Assembly: GCA_017547755.1 (NCBI GenBank)
Contig: JAFYOX010000061.1
Coordinates: forward strand, 19,911-83,910
Direction: 5' to 3'
Source: Clostridia bacterium
Lineage (GTDB): Bacteria > Bacillota > Clostridia > Oscillospirales > CAG-272
Length of the DNA stretch: 64,000 nt
Shown: in pieces, positions 24,656 through 34,018 of the stretch
Position numbering within the stretch: the stretch's first letter is position 1
Layout: every line of letters begins with the position of its first letter
The notes under the pieces: generated by a model
Database searches by the model: none
What the model was told of the DNA's origin: nothing
Seen by the model: the letters and a program-made list of their open reading frames with translations, nothing else
Position numbers and translations under genes: made by a program

Positions 24656-27022
24656 ATGAAAAAACTGCGCACATATCTTCCGCTCATCCTCGTTCTCTGC
24701 CTTGTAATCCCATTGTTTGCCGCCTGCAATTCTTCCGGCAGCGGCGGAACGGCAGACCTGTCCGCGCCGGATTCCGGCGAAAATCTGCTGACGAATATTT
24801 TTGCCGAAACGCCGTCCCAGCTTCCGAAGGAAGCGCGGATCTATGATGAAATTCTCCCGTATTATGACCGCGAAGCCGGAACGATCACCGAGTTTCTGCT
24901 TGAATGGGAGGAAGCTGTCGGAGAAAATGGGATCATCGGAGAGGTATACACCGGCTGGCTCTACACCCTCTCCGAAGACGGTGAACTTCTGGAACGCACG
25001 GAAGTGCCTCTGCCCGAGAACTTCTCTTTCCTGCACTCCGGTGCGGTTTTGGCGGACGCGGTGCTTTACGTCTGTGCATCCAAAATCAACCCCACCGTTG
25101 TCTATCGCTACGACCGGGCAACCGGCGAGACCACCTCCTCCGGCTCCGTTGAGGAACTGGTCGGAAACAGCGGGTTTTCCCCGAATTCCTTTGCCGTGGA
25201 TGCGGACGGACGTTTCTACGGGACGGACAGAAGTTCCGTGTTCGTTCTGAATCCCGATCTCACGCTTGCGTTCATGTACAAGTTCCCGATGACGATCTAC
25301 AAAATGGCACGCGGTGCGGACGGCAGAGTCTGGACGGTGTTCAACGCGGGAATGGAATCCTGCGCCGCCGTGATCGATCCGGAAACGAAGGAACTCGGCA
25401 CATATTACACCTTCACCCGCGGCATAGACAGCGGAAACGCTCCTACGCACTATCTTCTCGCTTCGTCCATGAACGCCGGAGAAAGCGCGTACAATTTCTT
25501 CTATTATGATATGATCGGCGCACTCTGGGGCGTGACGGTCACGGAAAAAGGCGCACTTGAAGAAACACAGGTGTTCGACCTGTTCAATTCCGGCATCAGC
25601 AAGCTGAATACCGGTTCCACCTTCGACTGCGAACTAACCCCCATTGCGTTTCTTACGGACGAACTGTTCCTGACATGGAAGTACAACGGACAGGGATATG
25701 CAAACCGGCAGGATGCGTTCGTTTTCCACCGCCGTGCCGCCGACATCGACATGAGCGAAATGTCCGTAATCACCATCGCCTACGCTTATCCTCTGCAGGC
25801 ATCCGCCGTCGAACACATCACCGAATTCAAGCGTACACGCCCGAATGTGAGCATCGTTCTGGAAGACTACAGCCAGTATGAAACAAAGGAAAATTTCCGC
25901 GCCGGAGAGGAAAAACTGTGCTTCGACCTCGTGAATGGTTTCGTCAAGCCGGATATTGTCATCACCGATACGTCGATTACCTCAGTCAGCACACTGAGCG
26001 ACGACAATGTCATTGCACAGTTGTATCGGAACAATTTATACGTTGACCTTGTTCCCTACCTTGAAAAGGATGACGAGCTGAACTTCGATAACCTCTTCGG
26101 CTGCATCCGCCGCCTGTTTGACGACGGAAACGGCGGAATGTGGGGCATTTCCACAGATTTTGAAGCCGATGTTCTGCTCGCATCTTCCGCCCTGATCGGC
26201 AAATATGCGGACAAGGGATACTGGAACCTTGCGGAAATGCTCGATTTTATCGGCTCCCTTCCTGAAGATACCGAAAAAGTCTACAACTATAATCGGATGC
26301 AGATTTACGGTATGCTGATCGCGCAGGGATACGGCTATTTCATCAATGACAATACCGGTTCGTTTGACTCCGAAGAATTCATCCGGTATCTCGAATTCAT
26401 GAAAACCGTTCCGGCAGACGGAACGGAATGGCTGCAGACCTCTCCCGTCGCGGACATCCGGAATATTCCCCTTACCGAACGGGAGGATGCGATCAACAAA
26501 GCGATCGGCGAAGGAAGAATCGCCCTTCTCGCCGATTCCCTCAGTACAATGTATCTGGCATCCACTCTGTTTGCCGAAGAAACCGTTCCGATCGGCTACG
26601 CGACAAAGAACGATTCCGGCTTCCGCGTCCGCGCGGACAGCACCTACGTCATTACCACATATGCCGAAGACGCCGACCTGTGCTTCGAACTGCTCAAATC
26701 CTTCTTTGCATACGAAGTAAAGTACATCGACACATATTCCTTCAAATGGCCGCTGTTTGCGCGCAAAGATCATATGCAGACAGCCATCAAAGAGTGTGGT
26801 GAAACCTTTACCATCGCCCGTCCGCTGACCGCAGAAGAACTTGCCGAACTGTTCGAAATCTTCGATACCATGGGAAGTCCGATCATCGAAGATACTCCCG
26901 AAGACGTATGGAACATCGTCAACGAAGAAATGTCCGCCTTTTTCTCCGGCATGGGCACAGCGGAAGACTGCGCGAAGAAAATCCAGTCCCGCGTAAGCAT
27001 CTGGCTTGCGGAACATGAATAA
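24656..27022 (+). CDS. Lipoprotein with propeller-like N-domain and solute-binding C-domain
   Basis: A 788-aa lipoprotein: signal peptide with lipobox LFAAC (lipidated C24). Residues ~60-360 contain repeated blade-like units (WLYTLSEDGELLERTEV, VYRYDRATGETTSSGSV, FYGTDRSSVFVLNPD, ADGRVWTVFNAGMES), suggesting a beta-propeller. Residues ~375-785 resemble an ABC family-1 solute-binding protein (AYPLQASAVEHITEFKRTRP, YGMLIAQGYGYFINDNTGSF). The pairing suggests recognition of a large glycan or peptide. No permease gene is adjacent. AGGAGG site; own promoter with tandem operators. Confidence 0.68.
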   Translation: MKKLRTYLPLILVLCLVIPLFAACNSSGSGGTADLSAPDSGENLLTNIFAETPSQLPKEARIYDEILPYYDREAGTITEFLLEWEEAVGENGIIGEVYTGWLYTLSEDGELLERTEVPLPENFSFLHSGAVLADAVLYVCASKINPTVVYRYDRATGETTSSGSVEELVGNSGFSPNSFAVDADGRFYGTDRSSVFVLNPDLTLAFMYKFPMTIYKMARGADGRVWTVFNAGMESCAAVIDPETKELGTYYTFTRGIDSGNAPTHYLLASSMNAGESAYNFFYYDMIGALWGVTVTEKGALEETQVFDLFNSGISKLNTGSTFDCELTPIAFLTDELFLTWKYNGQGYANRQDAFVFHRRAADIDMSEMSVITIAYAYPLQASAVEHITEFKRTRPNVSIVLEDYSQYETKENFRAGEEKLCFDLVNGFVKPDIVITDTSITSVSTLSDDNVIAQLYRNNLYVDLVPYLEKDDELNFDNLFGCIRRLFDDGNGGMWGISTDFEADVLLASSALIGKYADKGYWNLAEMLDFIGSLPEDTEKVYNYNRMQIYGMLIAQGYGYFINDNTGSFDSEEFIRYLEFMKTVPADGTEWLQTSPVADIRNIPLTEREDAINKAIGEGRIALLADSLSTMYLASTLFAEETVPIGYATKNDSGFRVRADSTYVITTYAEDADLCFELLKSFFAYEVKYIDTYSFKWPLFARKDHMQTAIKECGETFTIARPLTAEELAELFEIFDTMGSPIIEDTPEDVWNIVNEEMSAFFSGMGTAEDCAKKIQSRVSIWLAEHE

Positions 27023-27037
27023 AAAAATTCTCCCGCA

Positions 27038-27066
27038 TTGACAAACTCTCTCCAATACCGTATAAT
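27038..27066 (+). promoter_or_regulatory. Sigma-A promoter of the Gfo-like/deacetylase pair
   Basis: TTGACA (27038-27043) and TATAAT (27061-27066), 17-bp spacer. Confidence 0.85.
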
Positions 27067-27101
27067 GGACTCAACCAAACTACGGAAACGAGGTATTTCC
27101 C

Positions 27102-27944
27102 ATGATCAAGATCGGCTTTATCGACTACTATCTCGACGAATGGCACGCGAACAACTATCCCGCGATGATCGAAAAGGCATCGGGCGGCGACATGAAGGTC
27201 ACTTACGCCTACGGGATGATCGATTCTCCCATCGGCGGCATGACCACGGATGCCTGGTGCGAAAAATACGGCATTCAGAAGATCGCTACCATCGAGGAAA
27301 TCGTGGACCTGAGTGACGTTCTCGTCGTCCTCTCGCCCGACAACTGCGAAATGCATGAGGAACTGTGCAAAATCCCGCTGGCGTCCGGCAAGCGCTGCTA
27401 CGTGGACAAGACTTTCGCGCCCGATTATGCGGCGGCAAAGCGCATCTTCGCCAACGCGGAAGCGCACGGTACGCCCTGCTATTCCACCTCCGCGCTCCGT
27501 TTCGCGGACGAATATCAGAACATCGACACCGCCGGCATCCGCGCGGTCCAGAGCTGGGGTCCGTCGAGCTTCGAAACCTACTCCATCCATCAGCTGGAAC
27601 CCCTCGCCATGCTCATGAAGGCGGCTCCGAAGCGCATCATGTACCTCCCCGGCGAAGGCTTCTATACCCTCCAGATCGAATACTGCGACGGCCGCTATGC
27701 CTCTGTCGCCGGTTATCGTGACGGCTCCCCGTTCATGATGAACCTCGCCAAAGCGGACGGCAACTGCGTCATCAACGTGGAATCCCCCTTCTTCGACCGA
27801 TTCATCGCCAACCTCGTAGACTTCTTCCGCACCGGCGACGTCAAAGTCCCGCACGAAGAAACCCTCCACATCATGGCTCTCCGCGGCGCAGGCATCGCAG
27901 CTCAGCAGACCCCCGGCGAGTGGGTTGACGTGATCGAGGAATGA
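27102..27944 (+). CDS. Gfo/Idh/MocA-like oxidoreductase with atypical nucleotide motif
   Basis: A 280-aa relative of Gfo/Idh/MocA dehydrogenases, shorter than the usual 330-390. The N-terminal strand reads MIKIGFIDYYLDEWHANNY, so the glycine-rich nucleotide loop is missing; the position of the EKP lysine is CYVDKTFAPDYAAAKR. A short C-terminal sheet follows (EGFYTLQIEYCDGRYASVAG). It may bind the nucleotide differently or be non-catalytic. First gene of a two-gene unit with the deacetylase 25 bases downstream, so the two may act on the same sugar. Confidence 0.72.
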   Translation: MIKIGFIDYYLDEWHANNYPAMIEKASGGDMKVTYAYGMIDSPIGGMTTDAWCEKYGIQKIATIEEIVDLSDVLVVLSPDNCEMHEELCKIPLASGKRCYVDKTFAPDYAAAKRIFANAEAHGTPCYSTSALRFADEYQNIDTAGIRAVQSWGPSSFETYSIHQLEPLAMLMKAAPKRIMYLPGEGFYTLQIEYCDGRYASVAGYRDGSPFMMNLAKADGNCVINVESPFFDRFIANLVDFFRTGDVKVPHEETLHIMALRGAGIAAQQTPGEWVDVIEE

Positions 27945-27969
27945 TATATCAAAAAAAGAAAGGATCATT

Positions 27970-28764
27970 ATGAACATTATCAAATTCAACCGTTTTTACG
28001 GCGGTGTTTCCCATTGTCTTACGATGAGCTATGACGACGGCGTTCCGGAAGACGCGCGTCTGCTTGAAATCTTCAACAAGAACGGCATCAAAGGCTCGTT
28101 CCACCTCAATTCCGGCAATATTTTCTCCCGTTATCCCGAAGAAACGCTCGCCAGGGTCTACGCCGGTCACGAAATCTCCTGCCACATGGCAAGCCATCCC
28201 TTCCCGGTCGATCAGCCCGATATGGCAGTGCTTCTCGAGATCCAGCAGGACCGCCGCATCCTCGAACGTGCCGCAGGTTACGTCGTCCGCGGGATGTCCT
28301 ATCCCTTCGGGAATTACGACAAGCGCGTGATCGCCCTGCTCCGTGCCGCCGGAATCGAATATTCCCGCACCACCCGCGCAACGAACGGCTACACGCTCCC
28401 CGAAGATTTTCTCGAATGGCATCCGACCTGCCACCACAACGGCGGCATTATCGAAAAGTTCGCCGACTTCATCCAGAACGACCGCTGGGGACGTCCGAAG
28501 CTCTTCTACGTCTGGGGTCACAGCTACGAATTCCCGCGCGACAACAACTGGGATATGATGGAAGAATTCTGCCGCCTCGCCGGAAACCGCGATGACATCT
28601 GGTATGCGACGAACATCGAGATCGTGGACTACGTCAACGCCCAGAAGGCGCTCCGCTTCTCCGCGGACTGCGACAAGGTCTACAATCCGTCGTTCACGGA
28701 CGTCTGGTTCACCGTCAACGGCGAAACCGTCTGCTGCAAAGCCGGAACGGGAATTTCTTTCTGA
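27970..28764 (+). CDS. Polysaccharide deacetylase family protein (CE4-like)
   Basis: A 264-aa deacetylase of the NodB fold. Metal and catalytic motifs are visible: MSYDDGVPEDARL (Asp-Asp), HEISCHMASHPFP (H-x4-H-type metal site) and RGMSYPFGNYDKRV. No signal peptide, so it acts on small or intracellular substrates rather than the wall. AGGATC-like site before the ATG. It is co-transcribed with the Gfo-like gene and ends at a strong terminator. Confidence 0.85.
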   Translation: MNIIKFNRFYGGVSHCLTMSYDDGVPEDARLLEIFNKNGIKGSFHLNSGNIFSRYPEETLARVYAGHEISCHMASHPFPVDQPDMAVLLEIQQDRRILERAAGYVVRGMSYPFGNYDKRVIALLRAAGIEYSRTTRATNGYTLPEDFLEWHPTCHHNGGIIEKFADFIQNDRWGRPKLFYVWGHSYEFPRDNNWDMMEEFCRLAGNRDDIWYATNIEIVDYVNAQKALRFSADCDKVYNPSFTDVWFTVNGETVCCKAGTGISF

Positions 28765-28782
28765 TTACAATACATCTGCATC

Positions 28783-28817
28783 AAAAAACGCACCGTTTTC
28801 GTTACGGTGCGTTTTTT
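28783..28817. terminator. Bidirectional rho-independent terminator
   Basis: AAAAAACGCACCGT...ACGGTGCGTTTTTT; closes the deacetylase gene and the AAA ATPase gene on the other strand. Confidence 0.92.
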
Positions 28818-28818
28818 C

Positions 28819-29913
28819 TTATGCTTCCTTCGGATACAGTGCCGCGTCCACGTCGGCTTTCGTGATCTTCATGAGATCCTCTCTGGATACGGTTTCCATC
28901 GCGGCAATGCGGTTCGCCTGCTCGGTCAGGATCTTTTCAAACGTATTCCGGACACCGCGTGCGTTGCCGAATTCGCCCGCCGCTTCCGAAACGGCGGTGA
29001 AGTATTCCTTCAGAGCCGCCTTTGCTTCGGCGTCGGGTTCGTAGCAGCTCTTTTTGCACTGCAGGTCGAAGATCCCGGTCATTTCCTCCGGCGAATAGTC
29101 GTCGAAGCTGATGTACTTGTTGAAGCGCGAGCGCAGACCGGGGTTCGAATCAATGAAATCCTCCATCAGATCGATGTAGCCTGCGACGATCACAACAAGG
29201 TCGTCGCGGTTGTCTTCCATCGATTTCAGGATCGTATCGACCGCTTCAAACCCGAAGTCGTTTTCCGTCTTCGCCGTCAGCGTGTACGCTTCATCGATGA
29301 ACAGGACGCCGCCGATGGCACCCTCGAGCACCTTCGCCGTCTTGATCGCCGTCTGTCCGATGTACCCGGCGACCAGTCCGCTCCGGTCGACTTCGACAAG
29401 CTGTCCCTTCGACAGGATACCGAGCGAATGATAGACCCGCGCCATGAAGCGCGCGATCATCGTCTTGCCCGTCCCGGGGTTGCCGGAGAAGACCATATGC
29501 AGCGACACATCCGCCGTCGGCAGGTTGTTGTCCCGCCGCATCTTGTAGACCGCCGCCATATTAATGAGGTTCTTCACCTCTTTTTTGACGCTTTCCAGCC
29601 CGATGTAGGAATCGAGTTCCCTGCGGAGGTCGTCGATGTTCTCCTTTTCCGGAAGTTTTTCTTCCGGTTCGGCAGGTTTCGCGCCGTCACCGCCGTCGGA
29701 CGCCTTGATGAGGTGCTCGTCGGACGGCTTCGCGGGTGCGGCATTTGCGGGATTTACGGGTGTCTGCGTTTTCTGCGGCGCCTGCGCCGGATTCGCGGCT
29801 GTACGCGCACTGCCCCAGATGTCGTCGCTCAGCCGGCGGATGTTGTTTTCCGTCATCTTCCGGATGAGATCGAGCTGCAGGTTGATGATTTCGTCTTTTT
29901 TGTCGTTTGCCAT
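28819..29913 (-). CDS. SpoVK/CbbX-like AAA+ ATPase
   Basis: A 364-aa AAA+ ATPase of the CbbX/SpoVK type. Residues 1-110 are a Pro/Ala-rich low-complexity region with a short N-terminal helix. The AAA module has DSYIGLESVKKEVKNLI, Walker A FSGNPGTGKTMIARF, Walker B VLFIDEAYTL, sensor VIVAGYIDLMEDFI and arginine finger GLRSRFNKYI. SpoVK functions in spore maturation; CbbX in Rubisco activation. As this organism spores, the SpoVK role is more likely. Starts nine bases after the FucU-like gene on the minus strand. Confidence 0.83.
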   Translation of the reverse strand: MANDKKDEIINLQLDLIRKMTENNIRRLSDDIWGSARTAANPAQAPQKTQTPVNPANAAPAKPSDEHLIKASDGGDGAKPAEPEEKLPEKENIDDLRRELDSYIGLESVKKEVKNLINMAAVYKMRRDNNLPTADVSLHMVFSGNPGTGKTMIARFMARVYHSLGILSKGQLVEVDRSGLVAGYIGQTAIKTAKVLEGAIGGVLFIDEAYTLTAKTENDFGFEAVDTILKSMEDNRDDLVVIVAGYIDLMEDFIDSNPGLRSRFNKYISFDDYSPEEMTGIFDLQCKKSCYEPDAEAKAALKEYFTAVSEAAGEFGNARGVRNTFEKILTEQANRIAAMETVSREDLMKITKADVDAALYPKEA

Positions 29914-29922
29914 TGCCGCGGA

Positions 29923-30345
29923 TTACTTCACAACGCCCTTTTTCAGGATCACGTTCGCATAGATCGCGCCTTCGCCGGTCACAACGACCGCGTACGCCTT
30001 CTTTGCGCGTTCGTAGAATTCAAAACGTTCCAGGAACACGGGTTCCTTGTCGGTGTGTTCCGCAACGATCTTGCGGTATTCTTCCCAGATCGGGATTTCG
30101 AGATCGCGGTCACTCTCGGTCTTGTCCATCAGATAGACGTTGTTGTCGTAGGAGTCGAGCGGGAACAGTTCGAGAACGGCGGACAGAAGTTCCGGTACGC
30201 CGCACGCGTCGGAACGGAGAACGATGCGTCCGATGCTTTCGCCCGGGAAGTTGCCGTCCGAGAACACGATTTCGTCGCCGTGACCCATCTTTGCAAGAAT
30301 GCAGAGAAGATCGGGAGAGATGATCTTATTGATGCCTTTTAACAT
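29923..30345 (-). CDS. RbsD/FucU-family sugar mutarotase
   Basis: A 140-aa protein with the family pattern MLKGINKIISPDLLCILAKMGHGDEIVFSDGNFP (read 1-33) that holds the catalytic His (GHGDEI) and the C-terminal YAVVVTGEGAIYANVILKKG. It interconverts anomers of fucose or ribose. Start chosen at 30345 with AAAGGAG upstream; a 23-codon extension is rejected. Co-transcribed with the AAA ATPase. No fucose operon nearby, so sugar specificity is open. Confidence 0.92.
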   Translation of the reverse strand: MLKGINKIISPDLLCILAKMGHGDEIVFSDGNFPGESIGRIVLRSDACGVPELLSAVLELFPLDSYDNNVYLMDKTESDRDLEIPIWEEYRKIVAEHTDKEPVFLERFEFYERAKKAYAVVVTGEGAIYANVILKKGVVK

Positions 30346-30447
30346 GAGAATATCTCCTTTGTATGTAGAAATTTCCGTTGGATTTTCCTGTATTATAGCA
30401 TATTTTTTCTTCAAAAGAAAGCATAATTCAATAAATTCCCCGCCGGA

Positions 30448-30497
30448 AAGTTTTATAAAAAAACAAGTGGGAAACTTTTATCAAAAAAGCTTCCCAC
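30448..30497 (-). repeat. Dispersed palindromic repeat, copy 4
   Basis: GTGGGAAACTTTT...AAAAAGCTTCCCAC with a T-rich tail on the minus strand. It lies eight bases after the TepA-like stop codon and could itself act as the terminator of that gene. Confidence 0.75.
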
Positions 30498-30504
30498 GAA
30501 CACA

Positions 30505-31209
30505 TTATTTTCTCTCACCGATCTTCTGACGCAGTTCTTCCAGCGCGTCCGACAGACCGCCCACGCGGTCGATCAGCCCCAGCTTTACCGCCTCTTCACC
30601 GTCCACGATCGATCCGACATCTGTGGCGATCTGATCCGTACGCATCAGAAGTTTCCGGAACGCATCTTCCGTCATCCCGGAATGCCTGCATACAAAATCG
30701 ATGATCCGATCCTGCATCCTTTCAAAATAATAATACGTCTGCGGCACGCCGATCACCGTTCCGCTGATGCGTACCGGATGGATCGTCATCGTCGCGGACG
30801 GTACGATGAACGATGTCCCAGCCGACACCGCCAGCGGTACGCCGATCGAATGACCGCCGCCGAGAACAAGCGATACCGTCGGCTTCTTCATGCTCGCCAC
30901 CATTTCCGCAATCGCCAGTCCCGCTTCCACGTCGCCGCCCATCGTATTGAGCACCATCAGCATCCCGTCGATCTCTTCGCTTTCTTCGATCGATACCAGC
31001 AGCGGGATGATGTGCTCGTATTTCGTCGCCTTCTGTCCGTCCCCGAGGATATAATGCCCCTCGATCTGTCCGATGATCGTCAGGCAGTGGATCGTTTTGT
31101 CCCCCGCACGGGAGATCACGCTCCCGCTTTTGATGATGTCCTCCATCCGGTTCTCGCCGTTTGCTTTGTCCGGCAGATCTTTTTCCGTGATCCCGTCGTT
31201 GTTCCGCAT
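30505..31209 (-). CDS. TepA/YmfB-like ClpP-fold protease
   Basis: A 234-aa ClpP-family protease of the TepA (translocation-enhancing) type, named from Bacillus. A Ser nucleophile is in LGGGHSIGVPLAVSAG, the His in MTIHPVRISG, and an Asp lies near TDQIATDVGSIVDG. The N-terminus includes a charged stretch before IHCLTIIGQIEGHYILGDG. The most probable start is 31209 (no strong Shine-Dalgarno); further Met at residue 22 of this version is possible. Single gene ending at repeat copy 4. Confidence 0.85.
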   Translation of the reverse strand: MRNNDGITEKDLPDKANGENRMEDIIKSGSVISRAGDKTIHCLTIIGQIEGHYILGDGQKATKYEHIIPLLVSIEESEEIDGMLMVLNTMGGDVEAGLAIAEMVASMKKPTVSLVLGGGHSIGVPLAVSAGTSFIVPSATMTIHPVRISGTVIGVPQTYYYFERMQDRIIDFVCRHSGMTEDAFRKLLMRTDQIATDVGSIVDGEEAVKLGLIDRVGGLSDALEELRQKIGERK

Positions 31210-31432
31210 CCTACCCACTCTCTTTTCTCTGAAATTTTCTTCAGTAGTTTTCCCCGTCCTTCCGCTTTTATGCACAGGTATTTATTTGCATATTAAAGTA
31301 TATACATGAATAAATCCTGCGAATATTTAAAATACCGTCCGATATCCCCCGATATCCGGCGGATTCGGGAAAATCTCCGCAGAAAAACACGAAAAAAAAT
31401 TCAGATTTGCTGAATATTTTTTTATAAAAGGC

Positions 31433-31461
31433 TTGCTTTTCCGAAGAAGCGGTGGTATAAT
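31433..31461 (+). promoter_or_regulatory. Sigma-A promoter of the amino-acid ABC operon
   Basis: TTGCTT (31433-31438) and TATAAT (31456-31461), 17-bp spacer. The rest of the 312-bp gap 31210-31521 is AT-rich and holds nothing else I can name. Confidence 0.7.
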
Positions 31462-31521
31462 AGCCGTACATTTGCATTGAATGTAAATTTTATTATATTT
31501 TTATCAGGAGACTGAAACATC

Positions 31522-32277
31522 ATGAAAAAGATTCTCACTCTCGCACTTGCAGCGCTCATGACCATGCTCGCATGTGCATCCTGCGGCGGCAGCGGTGACG
31601 CTCTCGTTATGGCTACCAACGCGGAATTCCCGCCGTATGAATACTTCGAAGGTGACAAGATCGTCGGTATCGACGCTGAAATCGCTGAAGCGATCTCCGC
31701 AAAGATCGGTGCAGAACTCACCATCGAACACGTTGACTTCGACTCCATCATCCCCGGCGTTCAGAGCGGCAAGTACGACTTCGGTATGGCTGGTCTTACC
31801 GTAACCGACGAACGTAAGGAACAGGTTGACTTCACCACCTCCTACGCTACCGGCGTACAGGTTATCGTTGTTAAGGAAGGTTCCGCGATCACTTCCGCTG
31901 ACGATCTCTTCGCAGAAGGCGCTTCCCACACCATCGGCGTTCAGCTCGCTACCACCGGTGACCTCTACACCACCTGGGACCTTGAAGACGCTGGTCTTGC
32001 TACCATCGAACGTTATAACAAGGGCGCAGACGCTATCATGGCTCTGACCTCCGACAAGGTTGACTGCGTTGTTATCGACAACGAACCCGCTAAGGTATTC
32101 GTTCAGAACAACCCCGGTCTCGTTATCCTTGATACCGAATACGTTACCGAAGACTACGCGATCGCAGTCGGCAAGAACAACACCGAACTGATGAACAAGA
32201 TCGAAACCGCTCTCACCGAACTCATCGCTGACGGTACCGTTGCTTCCATCATCGCAAAGTACATCCCTGCTGAATAA
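31522..32277 (+). CDS. Polar amino-acid ABC transporter substrate-binding lipoprotein
   Basis: A 251-aa type-3 binding protein for polar amino acids (Gln/His/Lys-type). Signal peptide MKKILTLALAALMTMLACAS with lipidation at C18 or C21; binding core MATNAEFPPYEYFEGDKIVGIDAEIAEAI, FDSIIPGVQSGKYDFGMAGL, DERKEQVDFT and the hinge-domain GADAIMALTSDKVDCVVIDN. Codon use is biased towards GCT/GGT/CTC, fitting high expression. A palindromic repeat separates it from the permease gene. Confidence 0.95.
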   Translation: MKKILTLALAALMTMLACASCGGSGDALVMATNAEFPPYEYFEGDKIVGIDAEIAEAISAKIGAELTIEHVDFDSIIPGVQSGKYDFGMAGLTVTDERKEQVDFTTSYATGVQVIVVKEGSAITSADDLFAEGASHTIGVQLATTGDLYTTWDLEDAGLATIERYNKGADAIMALTSDKVDCVVIDNEPAKVFVQNNPGLVILDTEYVTEDYAIAVGKNNTELMNKIETALTELIADGTVASIIAKYIPAE

Positions 32278-32295
32278 GATTTTACTTGAAATAAT

Positions 32296-32350
32296 TTGGG
32301 GAGAAACTTTTTGAGAAAAGTTTCTCCCCAAACCCCTTTCCAAAAACTTT
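32296..32350 (+). repeat. Dispersed palindromic repeat, copy 5
   Basis: TTGGGGAGAAACTTTTT...AAAAGTTTCTCCCCAA followed by tail ACCCCTTTCCAAAAACTTT. It starts 18 bases after the binding-protein stop codon, inside the operon, in sense orientation. Confidence 0.88.
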
Positions 32351-32443
32351 CAGCCAGAAAATGGATAACAAGTTTTTTCGGAGGGGTTCGGAAAACTGGG
32401 GACTTGGAATGTCCTCATTTTTTACTGTAAAGGAGTTTATACT

Positions 32444-33169
32444 TTGGATTGGTTTACCAAACTTGCGAATGAGTTTGAAGTCGCGTTCATTGTTGACAAC
32501 CGCTGGAAGTACATCGTATCCGGGATCGGCAGCACCCTTCTGCTGACCTTCCTCTCCCTTGTACTCGGCGTTGTGATCGGCATCGTGATCGCGGCAGTTC
32601 GCTCCACCTACGACAAGCAGTACACCGATATGCGTGCCGGCATCGGCAAGACGCTTCTCAACATCGGCAACGGATTCTGCAAATGCTATCTGACCATTTT
32701 CCGCGGTACCCCGGTCATGGTCCAGATCCTTATCATCTTCTTCGTCATCATGGCAAGCTCGCGGAACAAGATGCTCTGCGGTGTCGTTGCGTTCGGTCTG
32801 AACTCCGCGGCGTACGTTGCGGAAATCATCCGCGGCGGTATCATGAGCATTGACCCCGGTCAGACGGAAGCCGGACGTTCCCTCGGTCTGAACTACGTGC
32901 AGACGATGGCGTACATCGTTCTTCCGCAGGCATTCAAGAACATTCTTCCGGCCCTTGCGAACGAATTCATCACCCTGCTGAAGGAAACGTCCGTCGCCGG
33001 TTATGTTGGTGTGACCGACCTGACCCGCGGTGCGAACATCATCCGCGGTATTACATACCAGAGCTTCTGGCCTCTTTTCGCAATCGCAGCCATCTATCTG
33101 GCGATGGTCATGTTCTTCACATGGCTCGTCGGCAAACTCGAAAGGAGACTGAAGAACAGTGAACGGTAA
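32444..33169 (+). CDS. Polar amino-acid ABC transporter permease
   Basis: A 241-aa HisM/GlnP-type permease with about five membrane segments and the EAA loop [36 protein letters not shown] (conserved EAGRSLG-x-P). The first segment [20 protein letters not shown] is typical. The start is a TTG at 32444, set by AAAGGAG eight bases upstream; no usable ATG exists near the N-terminus. Works with the binding protein upstream and the ATPase, whose GTG start overlaps this gene's end. Confidence 0.95.
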   Translation: MDWFTKLANEFEVAFIVDNRWKYIVSGIGSTLLLTFLSLVLGVVIGIVIAAVRSTYDKQYTDMRAGIGKTLLNIGNGFCKCYLTIFRGTPVMVQILIIFFVIMASSRNKMLCGVVAFGLNSAAYVAEIIRGGIMSIDPGQTEAGRSLGLNYVQTMAYIVLPQAFKNILPALANEFITLLKETSVAGYVGVTDLTRGANIIRGITYQSFWPLFAIAAIYLAMVMFFTWLVGKLERRLKNSER

Positions 33170-33908
33170 TAACGATATTCTCATCAGCGTACGCGATCTG
33201 AAAAAGTACTACAAGGGCGACAAGATCAAAGCTCTTGACGGCATCTCGAACGACATCCGCCGCGGCGAAGTCGTCTGCATCATCGGACCTTCCGGTTCCG
33301 GGAAATCGACGTTCCTGCGCTCGCTGAACCTTCTCGAAGTTCCAACCGGCGGATCGATCAACTTCGAAGGACAGATCCTCACCGACAAGAAGACGGACAT
33401 CAACCTCTGCCGTCAGAAGATGGGCATGGTGTTCCAGCACTTCAACCTTTTCCCGCACATGACGGTTCTCCGCAACATGACACTGGCTCCGATGAAGCTC
33501 CTGAAAAAGACGCAGGAAGAAGCGGAAGCACGTGCCATGCAGCTTTTGACCCGCGTCGGTCTCGCCGATCGTTCGCAGGCGTATCCGTCCCAGCTGTCCG
33601 GCGGTCAGAAGCAGAGAATCGCGATCGTCCGCGCAATGGCGATGGATCCCGACGTAATCCTGTTTGACGAACCGACCTCCGCGCTCGACCCGGAAATGGT
33701 CGGCGAAGTTCTCGACCTCATGAAGACCCTCGCGGAAGACGGCATGACGATGGTCATCGTCACCCACGAAATGGGCTTCGCACGCGAAGTTGCCGACCGC
33801 ATCATCTTCGTTGACGGCGGTAAGATCGTCGAAGAAGGCACTCCGGATGAATTCTTCAACAACCCGAAGAATCCGCGGCTCAAGGACTTCCTCTCGAAGG
33901 TATTATAA
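33159..33908 (+). CDS. Polar amino-acid ABC transporter ATP-binding protein
   Basis: A 249-aa ATPase: Walker [22 protein letters not shown]-loop [14 protein letters not shown], signature [16 protein letters not shown], Walker [15 protein letters not shown] and switch [15 protein letters not shown]. These are the HisP/GlnQ hallmarks. The GTG start at 33159 overlaps the permease by 11 bases with AAAGGAG ahead, so translation is coupled. Closes the operon; repeat copy 6 follows. Confidence 0.97.
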   Translation: MNGNNDILISVRDLKKYYKGDKIKALDGISNDIRRGEVVCIIGPSGSGKSTFLRSLNLLEVPTGGSINFEGQILTDKKTDINLCRQKMGMVFQHFNLFPHMTVLRNMTLAPMKLLKKTQEEAEARAMQLLTRVGLADRSQAYPSQLSGGQKQRIAIVRAMAMDPDVILFDEPTSALDPEMVGEVLDLMKTLAEDGMTMVIVTHEMGFAREVADRIIFVDGGKIVEEGTPDEFFNNPKNPRLKDFLSKVL

Positions 33909-33924
33909 AACAACTTATTTCATT

Positions 33925-33980
33925 GGGGGAAAACTTTTCAAAAAAAGTTTTCCCCCGATTCCTTTTCAAAAACTCTTTGT
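33925..33980 (+). repeat. Dispersed palindromic repeat, copy 6
   Basis: GGGGGAAAACTTTT...AAAAGTTTTCCCCC with tail ATTCCTTTTCAAAAACTCTTT, 17 bases after the ATPase stop codon, sense orientation. Confidence 0.85.
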
Positions 33981-34018
33981 CAAAGGAAAATCGATATCTC
34001 TATTAAAAGGAGACTGCA

